A stretch of 64,000 nt of DNA from Ephydatia muelleri (taxonomy: Eukaryota; Porifera; Demospongiae; Spongillida; Spongillidae). The stretch lies in NCBI GenBank assembly GCA_013339895.1, contig JABACO010000014.1:8413892-8477891 (forward strand), given 5' to 3'. Shown here in pieces: positions 55,511 to 64,000 of this stretch (position 1 is its first letter; each line of letters starts with the position of its first letter). The notes under the pieces are model-generated. The model was not told the origin of the DNA. It saw only the letters and a program-made list of their open reading frames with translations, and made no database searches. Position numbers and translations under genes: made by a program.

Positions 55511-57214
55511 TCTGCATGGCCATGGGTTCATAAAATTCATTTTTTTAATAGAAACCGTGCAATAAAATACAAGAATGCACTAGCGCTAGGAGACTGGAAG
55601 CATTTCGTTGGGTGTATGAGTAAGGTAGCTATGGTGGATGATCTTCTGTACTTGTACACCACAGGACATCAGCCAAGATTACCATTGAGCCATGCACAAT
55701 AAAAACTATAAGTATATCTCAAAAGCTGTAATAGTACATTTGATAGTATGACATATACTCTGGGATGTACAGATTCTTTGATCGGGTTTCACACACAATA
55801 ACATACTTCTCAATGTAATATAATTCGCCCCAGATTTGGCTACCTTCCTTATGCACACAGCAGTGCATCAAATTACACTATGCTCAAGATCACCTGAACC
55901 ATGGTTGCTTTCTGCTGCATTTGTTTTGAGCAATTCCTGATTTTAATATGGAACGACCCCAACATTGAACAAAAATTGATGAGACTGTACCACAGCCAAT
56001 GTGAAACACACAATAACATAACATGTTTTCACCCACTGACAGAAGAATGCTCCTGATGTGTGCAATGAATGGTACTTTCTCCAGACCTTGAAAAGGTACG
56101 CCATGCAGATGTACTTCAAGTACATATACGGTCATCATCCATTCCATCAGTGTTGCAGCAGTGTTGAGCTTGTTTTGTTTTATGAGAAGATGTAATTTCT
56201 CATTCCACTACGTGGCATGTAACCATGGTGCCAATATATGGGATTACCTACCAGGATTTATAATGTCATCTGTGTGCTACCAGACTACCTACTGGAGCAT
56301 TTTGTACTGGAGCCAACATTATCTCCAGCTAATCATTATAGCATAGAAATACCATCTCATTTGAGTACAGAGCTCCCATGCCAAGCTATGGGAGAACATT
56401 CATGTTTACATCCACATGCAGTAAGTAATATAAATGCCACAATTAACAACTGCCAATGCAATACCTTAAATATCAGTATTGGATCTGGGGGGGGGGGGGG
56501 TTGGGGGCCTAAACCCCCCCCCCCCCTTCCCAGCCCTTCATTAATAATTTCATAGCAGGAAATTAGGCAATCTGCATTGATAGTGTGAATAAATCATTAA
56601 CCCCTCCCCCCCCCCCCTCTTTATCTGCCACACCCTCTTCGTACGTCCGACCTGAATATGTTTACTCCTGTGTGGGATACATACACTACACCTTTTGCCC
56701 TATTAGAGCAATTTGACATAGAACGTGTTATAAGAATGTTCTAGTTTCTTAATTCTTGTGTCCAATTGACATAATATAATTGTTCTCTGAGACTTTGCTG
56801 TAAAAGTAGTGAAGTACCTAGCTACTAAGTGACAAGGGAGGAGTGTGTAGTATGGTCTATTTGGTCAGCTTCCCTCACACTTAAAAGAATTAAAAAACAA
56901 ATATACTATATAGCTGCTGCAGGCATCTAGTGCAGTTGATTGTAATGATTCCAATGTCATTTAATTTACATTTCCAGCAACCATGTTCCCTTTCATTTGA
57001 CACCCTTTTGCCCTCAGACCAAATATCCTAACAACTACCAGTGAAGAGCAAGATACCTACCATTGACAACATAAGTTCACTTGTTCCACATTGTAGCACT
57101 ACTTTGTCATACCTCAGTTATCTAGATGTGATAGTGTACTAGATCCTCTGGGTCACCATGTAGCTAACTGCAAGCATGGCAGTGACACAGCCATATCAAC
57201 ACAACAGGAGTGAA
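55511..57214. other. Non-coding, includes one unidentified ORF and G/C tracts
   Basis: An open stretch to 55702 (IKYKNALALGDWKHFVG and on) follows an AG but has no recognised domain. G and C tracts lie near 56488-56526 and 56607. Blocks at 56216-56256 and 56777-57000 recur at 58613-58960. Confidence 0.4.
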
Positions 57215-57254
57215 GTGAGCAGCTGGCTGGACAGGAACCAGACAGCAGAGAAGG
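57215..57254 (+). pseudogene. 40-bp HSP70 coding scrap
   Basis: Forty bases matching the HSP70 coding strand exactly (encodes [12 protein letters not shown]). It agrees with the full-length copy and not with the truncated copy, which has AAC where this and the intact gene have AGC. No other HSP70 sequence surrounds it. Probably a filler insertion. Confidence 0.85.
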
Positions 57255-57702
57255 CACTAATCTGTTAAACTTTAAAAAAAGTTGATGAAATCATCTCAAT
57301 ATGCTGCGACTGGTAAGCCTAAATCATCAGTTGTCATTCATGCTGCAGAGGCTTCCTGTGGCTGTGCAGAGAGGTAACACTTCAGTCAATGGAGGCATGC
57401 TTCTCATGATGTGTTGTAGTTATATAACGGAATTATGTTTTATACCCTGTATTATTGATGCAATTATAGTATTTATACTAAATCGTTGTATTAAAACGTA
57501 CCAATACGTGCATACCTATAGAATGCGTTCTTATTAGCGGCTATGGCTCGCGTCGGATTAACGCAATGCTCAGTATAACAGAATTATCTTTTGGGTTGCA
57601 ATGCCTATCTTAAAACACCGCAAATTTTAATTAATAGAGATACTTGTGACACTGCAATTATGTGCGGGGGCGAAGTCTTTGATCAAAACTGTTATTGCCG
57701 TT

Positions 57703-57766
57703 GTCTCGTACCCAGACCAGACGTAATACAAGCGACGTTTGGGTACGGACTAACTGGGCACGAGAC
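57703..57766. repeat. 64-bp inverted repeat
   Basis: Ends GTCTCGTACCCAG and the complement of GTCTCGTGCCCAG (one mismatch in 13). Could be a very short MITE; no target duplication seen. Confidence 0.55.
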
Positions 57767-57797
57767 GAATAACTATACGGGCCGGCATATTTTTATA

Positions 57798-57923
57798 ATG
57801 CGCTTAAATTTGGTGATTAGTTGGTGTTTGGCTGTCTTCATTGCCGCCCACCAAGTCTCGCAACCAGTCCCCATCCACGAACTTTACCCACCGGACAGTG
57901 GTACTGAGGCTGCAGTATACAGG
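57798..57923 (+). other. Weak candidate signal-peptide exon
   Basis: ATG followed by MRLNLVISWCLAVFIAAHQ, a plausible secretion signal, then about 20 residues to AGG before GTGTCC. No downstream exon was identified. The flank ACAGGGTGTCCCACAA also resembles transposon ends, so this may be chance. Confidence 0.2.
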
Positions 57924-58189
57924 GTGTCCCACAATGAACGATCAATAGCAATAATAGTTGTAATAACTAGCTTAAATGCCACATTTACAACTGCATTGTA
58001 ACTTGAATATGGGTGGTCACTGAATCGAATGGTTTGAATAAATTAATGAATTATCTTTTTTTTAATAAGCAGGACATTCAGTAGTTAATTAGCCTGTCAT
58101 AGAAGTTTGATTATTAATTTTGCTTCATCCACTCAATCCCAAGCTTCAATCTTCCTAGTATACAACAAGCTACCTATCCGTCGGGAGTC

Positions 58190-58620
58190 CATTTGTGTCG
58201 CTGCCCTACCTTGAAGTACATCCCCAAGCGTGCTCGTCAACACTTTGGGTTCGTAGTGCTAAAGCAAGTGATTTTTGAAATTCTGTCGAAGCCTGGACCA
58301 GATTACTGATGCTGCCCAAATGTGTGTTGCCATCTTTGAGGAGAAAGGGAAAGGGAAAGCATATGATTCCAATTGAATCATTGTGCCAAGATTGGAAAGC
58401 TGCTTTTATGGGCCAAGGCGGTGAGCAGAGTCAGCGTGAAAGATTACCTGCATTCAGATCCTGATTCTGATAAGACGAAACTGGCATCAGCAATTGCATG
58501 TGCAGAGGAAGGGCTATTTTCAAAAGCTTGTCTTATCTTAACGTCCCATGGCATTGCACCAAACAATGATACTATGTTTGAATTATTGAAGTCTAAACAT
58601 CCATTTGCAATATGTAACCA
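58190..58620 (+). pseudogene. Retroelement ORF scrap (region upstream of a non-LTR-type RT)
   Basis: An open segment reads TLKYIPKRARQHFG and on to LSKPGPDY before a stop. About 40 codons later another frame reads AKAVSRVSVKDYLHSD and CAEEGLFSKACLILTSHGIA. The pair, an IPK.AR block then a GL.SKA...LTSHGIAP block before KHP, resembles the conserved segment preceding the reverse transcriptase in some invertebrate retroelement ORFs, from memory of the family. Frames are broken and no RT follows. Confidence 0.5.
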
Positions 58621-59159
58621 TGGTGCCAATATATGGGAATTACCTACCAGATAATTGTTCTCTGAGACTTTGCTGTAAAGGTAGTGAAGTACTTAGCTAC
58701 TAAGTGATAAGGGAGGAGTGTGTAGAAGTACTTTTGCCTGTAGATCTATACTAACAAGGTGCGTCATCACCTCATAATTTCAGTAGGTCTGTTTACTACG
58801 TTGGTCAGCTTCCCTCAACCATCACTGCCACACTTAAAAGAATTAACAACAAATAAAGGCATCTAGTGTGGTTGATTGTGATGATTCCAATGTCATTTGT
58901 ACTAATTTATGTTTCCTGCAACCATGTTCCCTTCAATTTGACACCCTTTTGCTCTCAGAACATATCTTCAGCTGCCTCCCACTAATATGTACTTGTTCCA
59001 GACTACTGGGGAATGTGACAAGCCCACTGCTTTTGACCTCACTGTCCCATCACTGCTAAGTTTCAATATTATCTTTGAAGTGGATCTGACTTGTGGGTCT
59101 GCATAGCTTCTTAAAACAACATGATGCCAATGCCATCAAATTGGGTGTGCATACCAATG

Positions 59160-59588
59160 GAGCTGCCATTTGGTCACCTAAACATCTCCCTAGCGTGGTC
59201 TGCATGCAGCTAGGGCCATTTGGTCACCTTAACATCTCTCTAGTGTGGTCTGCAACTAGGGCCATTTGGTCACCTTAACATCTCCCTAGTGTGGTCTGCA
59301 GCTAGGGCCATTTGGTCACCTTAACATCTCTCTAGTGTGGTCTGCAACTAGGGCCATTTGGTCACCTAAACATCTCCCTAGTGTGGTCTGCAGCTAGGGC
59401 CATTTGGTCACCTTAACATCTCCCTCGTGGTCTGCAACTAGGGCCATTTGGTCACCTTAACATCTCCCTCGTGGTCTGCAACTAGGGCCATTTGGTCACC
59501 TTAACATCTCCCTAGTGTGGTCTGCAACTAGGGCCATTTGGTCACCTTAACATCCACCTAGCTAGTGTGGTCTGCAACTAGGGCCATT
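59160..59588 (+). repeat. Tandem satellite, about 46 bp, nine copies
   Basis: Unit core GGGCCATTTGGTCACCTTAA then CATCTCCCTAGTGTGGTCTG. Copies start near 59165, 59215, 59261, 59307, 59353, 59399, 59443, 59487 and 59533, plus a partial copy. Confidence 0.95.
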
Positions 59589-59599
59589 CTATCATGTCT

Positions 59600-61120
59600 G
59601 GTGTTGTCCATAATTCATAATTATTGTAAATTTCGTGTGTACAAAAAACATTTAGAAAAATACTGAAGTACACATGCAAGCACACTAGTAAGACAGTAGC
59701 TTCATGGCCATGCAGGATGGCTCAATCTTAGAGATGTTCTATCAAAATTGTTATCAGGTGTGGTTCAGTTCTCATGCAGGTTAGACAGTGAGACCCTAGC
59801 TCTTCTAGATTATAACCAATGTATGCACATGCCGAAGTGTGTGTATTAGCACGATGACTCAGAAGTCACGTTAGCGCAAAAGATATTAACGAACCAGTCC
59901 AGCCAGCTAGCTACATGTCATTATCAACAACTCACAGGTTACTTTCTTAAGCATATGTGCACGTGCATGCATGGATAGTGACTCTAGGTATCACTATTAT
60001 TTTGTCTATTATTTATTATTTGCACGTTGTAATTGCAAATTAGGCAGCGGTTGGATCTGTTTACTCTCTTTATCAGCGGGAGTGCTTCCTAAAGGACGGG
60101 ATTCCATTGCAGGTAAGACCTTTTAATTGGCGCTAATATAGGTTGTTGTTTGTGCCTGACTTCCTGCATGCTTCCTGGTACATCCGCCGACTATAAAGGA
60201 TTGAGTTTGAGACAAGTGTCTTATATCTTCACGCAACTCACTGGAGAACACGGGACTAATATTTGTACACATTTGGTAAACATATTGTAGGCCCAATAAA
60301 GCTACACACTTGGTGAGCTGAGCCAGTAAAGTTTATCGATCGCTGTGCCTACACCCAATTTCTTTGTTCCTTTTTAACACCCAACTTAGCTGTTCCTTTC
60401 ACTGAATTGCGATGTATAGGTCTGGTCTACGAGACTATTTTGGTATACGAAAGAAATAAAAACACATCAGAATCAAGTGATGATTGTTTATTATTATTAA
60501 GTTTAAACCTGGAACACTTTTGATGACCCTAGCTACCGACCTCACTAGAGAGATATTCACCCCCATATATACCTGATTAATATTTTATTTAAAAAAATCT
60601 TTTGAAATGTTAGTTCTTGATTAGCATTTCTTTTGTGATCTGATCGTTACATTTAGCATATTAGTGATAACACATCCCCTGGTTGGATAAATATTGGCCA
60701 ACTAGTATTACGTGCAATTGATAAACATACATTTACATGTGTCTTTATTATGCAGATTTGGTGACCCTACATTGTAGTGAAGGGTTAATGCTATTTTACA
60801 GAATTTGGGACAACAGTTTTCAAATGCTATACACTTGGTGAGCTGGGCACAGCCTTCATGAGATACATTGTGAACACACCCAAATAATTAGTTTGTTCGA
60901 TACTCAAATTCCAAAGTTATAATATACAGCAGCGGATGCATACTCACGACTATGTACAAAAAGCACTACAACTAAAAGTCACAACAGGTGGTTGAATCGG
61001 TACACATCTGGCCAAAATTGCCCTGGCAATTGTTCTGCCTCAAATTAAAAAGCATCAAACCCTAAACTACTTTGCCCTCTAGATCATCATAGACACAGGC
61101 TAGTAGAACTCAGGATGCAA
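59600..61120. other. No recognisable gene
   Basis: AT-rich. A phrase around ACACTTGGTGAGCTG recurs near 60308 and 60829. No convincing ORF or RNA gene. Confidence 0.45.
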
Positions 61121-61129
61121 ACGATAATC

Positions 61130-61565
61130 TGGTTCTGATAAAACCATTCTCCCATTTGGTTCCAAAGCTAGCAGCTACAGCACCGTCCACCCACAAGTTC
61201 ACACTTGCACACGAGTGCAGTGCGAGTCGAGTGCGAGTCGTGTTCAAGTTACATGTAACTGCTAGCTTTGGAACCAAATCAGAGAGCGTCATTATACACT
61301 CATTTATAGAGTGTGCTCTGTGTCTCTCATCCTGTTCAGCCATAAGGACTCATTTTTGACACCTGTTATTGCTGTTTCTTATGTTTCTGTTGGATCTTAG
61401 GAATAAATCCTTGCTGGGATGGGGACAGATTTTAGAATAAATTTGTTTTGTAAACTATAATACAACACATGCATGGATCACAAGCTAGTAGAGTTCCGCA
61501 TTGCAAGAGATAGTCTGGTTCTGATAAAACCATTCTCCCACCTGGTTGCAAAGCTAGCTGCTGTA
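61130..61565. repeat. Hairpin and direct repeat
   Basis: ATTTGGTTCCAAAGCTAGCAG at 61153-61173 is inverted at about 61259-61279 (stem 20-21 bp, loop about 85 nt). The block CTGGTTCTGATAAAACCATT occurs at about 61131 and 61514. Confidence 0.8.
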
Positions 61566-61579
61566 TACAAGTGGTAACT

Positions 61580-62323
61580 TTTTGACCTAATAATTGGCGA
61601 ACACAGTCTAACAAATTGTAATATTGAAAAACCTTGCCTTATTCATGTACTTGCGTACATGTAATTGTTGAACAAAGCCTAGGTATTATACATACTTTTG
61701 AGAACTTGAAGTACATGTAATTTTGAACTTATACATAAGTACGTGTATAATTTACATGTACATTAAATATTTTACATACATGTATGTTAAATGATGAAGC
61801 TGAATTCACTAAACTGTACTACATGTACATGTATAGGTTCATCATTTTACCATTAAGCATATTCAGTTGAAAACCTATTGGGTGAACTAACTTGTACTTG
61901 TGGTCAACAATTATGTTCACCAATAGCATATAATTTGTAAACACACCATGTACATGTAGAAGCAATAATTTTCCACAACTGGAGAACTTAGCATTAACAC
62001 AATTGGCGAATTTATTGTAACAATTGTACAATACACTGTTGGGGAACACAGCCTAATAATTACATGCACACATTTTGGCCCAATAATTTTACACAATCAG
62101 TGAAGTCACCCTAATTGGTGAACCCAAGCACATTATTGTTGTTACAATTGATGAACACATGCAAAACAGTCGGATAATAATTGTCCACAACTGCTGTACA
62201 TAGTCGACTAGTAGATTTAATTATTGGGGTACACAGCCTAATAATTAGTGAACATATGGACTGCAGTGATGTTACACAATTGTTGAATACTGCCTAGTAG
62301 TTAATAATTGTACAAATGAACAT

Positions 62324-62373
<50 letters not shown>

Positions 62374-62660
62374 TGATTTAACACAATGGTTGAACCATAG
62401 TCCAGTGTCACAAATTAAAATACCATGGTCCATGCACTAGTACATGTAGATACATGTAGTTTGTGGCTGAGATAAACCTTTTTCACTATTTAGAGCTGAC
62501 TATTTTATAATGGTTAACAGTTTTATTTTAGACTCAATTTCATCATGCTGCAATATAACATGTCACAGACTATAGTTGCAGAGTTATCTCAAACCCATGC
62601 ACATTACAATTGATGAACACATCCAGTGATTTCAACACAGTGTGATAATAATTATACACA
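61580..62660. repeat. Degenerate short-motif repeat and CA microsatellite
   Basis: Loose repetition of ACAATTGGTGAACACAGCC-like and CCTAATAATT-like phrases, related to 9.98-10.6 kb. A (CA)n tract of about 42 bp is at 62329-62370. Confidence 0.6.
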
Positions 62661-62879
62661 ACATAGCACAAAAGCTTTCATAGATTTATCATGTACATAT
62701 ATGATTACTGCATGCAGTTTGTAACATTAACTACATAATGTATTAATTGGTGATACTCTTCGCGGGCGGAAGTCAATAATTGGCCCGTTTTTGAGAAGTT
62801 ATAAAATTATTTGTATTAATAGGTATCGTGTGACCAGAGCGTGACATCTTTTGAACCCAACGCGTTTTGAATGAGAAAT

Positions 62880-63440
62880 TCCAGCATCGGTCTCATCAGT
62901 GGATACGCTACAAGCTGATGCCAGTCGATCGTTTGTACGATTTCGAAAAGCCGTATGGCTCTTGGATCAATATGTTTGTTGCAGACGCTGTGGTTGGAAA
63001 GGACGCCGTCAAGTGAAATGATGAAGACTGGTCATTTTATTACAAAGTAAGTACCTGGGAGTGGGACTAAAGGTTAGACAAACTTATTGTCTACGCGGAT
63101 TTAGCAGAAGAGTTGTTTTTGCAACACTGCTATTTAGAAATTCAAAATGGATAATTCTTTTTAGAGCCACCAAAGAAAGCGGCGAGAAAGCAGCGCAACT
63201 GAAAACCGGGTCTCTTTGCCAATTGCCAGCAAAGTATATCCAGTGAATACGCTACACGCTAATGCCAACTGATCTTTTTACGATGTAGGAAAGTCATCTG
63301 CCGCGCTCGATGAAGATATTCCAACGGACACTCTCGTTGACATGAATACTGTAAAGAGGTATTGTAGTTGTATGATAAGGGGAGTACTATGGAGTAGGAA
63401 TAAGTGTTAGACAATCATTTTTCATACGCGGATTGTGTAG
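62880..63440 (+). repeat. Two diverged tandem copies of an unknown sequence
   Basis: The phrase TACGCTACAAGCTGATGCCA near 62903 matches TACGCTACACGCTAATGCCA near 63248, and further pieces (TAGGAATAAGTGTTAGACAA and its relative) follow in the same order. The first copy has a short open frame (IRYKLMPVDRLYDFEKPYGS). Family unknown; likely a relic. Confidence 0.5.
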
Positions 63441-63479
63441 AAGAAGACGCTGTCACGTGATATTCAATATTGATATTTC

Positions 63480-64000
63480 TCCTTGTATGTACTTGGTGTG
63501 TGTGCATGGTGAATGTATCTTGTGTGTGTGTATGGTGTTTGTGACTTGTGTGTGCCTTATGTATACATGGTCTTGTGAGTTCATGTTTGTGCCTTGTGTG
63601 TGCTTGGTGATGTGCTGTGTCTGTGCGTGCCTAGTGGTACATGGTGTATGTACGGTGTGTGTGTGTGTGTGTGCATGGTGAATGTGGCTTGTGTGTATGG
63701 TGTTTGTGGCTTGTGTGTATGGAGTGTGTGCCTTATGTATACATGGTCTTGTGAGTTCATGTTTGTGCCTTGTGTGTGCTTGGTGATGTGCTGTGTCTGT
63801 GCGTGCCTAGTGGTACATGGTGTATGTACGGTGTGTGTGTGCATGGTGAATGTGGCTTGTGTGTATGGTGTTTGTGGCTTGTGTGTATGGTGTTTGTGAC
63901 TTGTGTGTATGTTGTTTGTGACTTGTGTGTGCCTTGTGTGTACATGGTCTTGTGAGTTCATGGTCTTGTGAGTTCATGGTGAGTTCATGGTGTGTGTTTG
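63480..64000 (+). repeat. TG-rich minisatellite
   Basis: Higher-order repeats of about 176-200 bp (landmark GTATACATGGTCTTGTGAG near 63561 and 63737, related near 63940) made of TGTGTG and CTTGTGTGTATGGTGTTTGT phrases. It continues past the window edge. All ORFs here are repeat artefacts. Confidence 0.9.

Larger units (their letters stand above)
56216..58960 (+). repeat. Split direct duplication
   Basis: Block 1 (core ACCATGGTGCCAATATATGG) is at about 56220 and 58617. Block 2 (core TAATTGTTCTCTGAGACTTT) is at 56777 and 58653. In the second copy the two blocks are adjacent; in the first they are separated by about 520 bp. Confidence 0.75.

Noticed and set aside
62329-62370. CRISPR-like repetition in the window (tandem repeats here and at 59160-59588)
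   Set aside because: Repeats are head-to-tail without unique spacers, and the genome is eukaryotic; they are a microsatellite and a satellite.
63433-63961. Cys/Val-rich and His/Thr-rich ORFs at the window end
   Set aside because: Produced by the TG/CA minisatellite in several frames at once.

Overview
The window is eukaryotic and animal-like: long AT-rich introns, canonical GT-AG splice sites, one ankyrin repeat per exon, many inverted-repeat transposons, DIRS-type and Ty3/gypsy-type reverse transcriptase remnants, and a large modular signalling protein of a kind common in early-branching metazoans. A demosponge is my best guess from the domain mix and the many copies of a self-complementary acatgtacatgt motif. 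That is an inference and I cannot confirm the species.

Layout. 1-2.2 kb: non-coding DNA with a decayed Ty3/gypsy pol. 2.77-8.19 kb: a large imperfect inverted repeat. Its left arm and spacer hold a nearly complete cytosolic HSP70 gene on the minus strand (5892-3944), broken only by a one-base frameshift near 4970. Its right arm holds a 5'-truncated, internally deleted HSP70 copy on the plus strand (about 6251-6987). 8.2-13.6 kb: small repeats, unidentified short ORFs, a pair of duplicated 66-nt exon candidates, and a 522-bp TIR element filled with a minisatellite.

13.66-53.10 kb (plus strand): the main gene. Exons joined by consistent splice phases encode 13 full ankyrin repeats plus one short one, then a Neuralized homology repeat (NHR) domain, a Roc GTPase, a COR-like region with a Cys-rich tail, and a C-terminal Death domain ending in TGA at 53102. 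The ankyrin-Roc-COR-Death order is that of the C-terminal half of DAPK1. Here no kinase is visible and an NHR is inserted between ankyrin and Roc. The modelled part is about 1494 residues; the N-terminal start was not found.

The ankyrin section (about 16.4-43.2 kb) is a tandem segmental duplication with A-exon spacings of 5.88, 5.69, 6.45 and 6.81 kb. Units normally carry an A exon (99 nt, 33 aa) and a B exon (102 nt, 34 aa), both phase 0. Parts of units 2 and 3 look more than 99% identical. The introns carry a DIRS reverse transcriptase fragment, a 40-bp minisatellite (3, 3, 9, 3 and about 10 copies), a CACTGGCCACACCC minisatellite, foldback elements, a TTAA-flanked piggyBac-like MITE, and a palindrome made from an inverted copy of a B exon.

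53.1-64 kb: no certain gene. It holds a second copy of a long foldback element, a 40-bp HSP70 scrap, a non-LTR-type retroelement scrap, a roughly 46-bp satellite, CA and TG repeats, and degenerate duplicated sequence.
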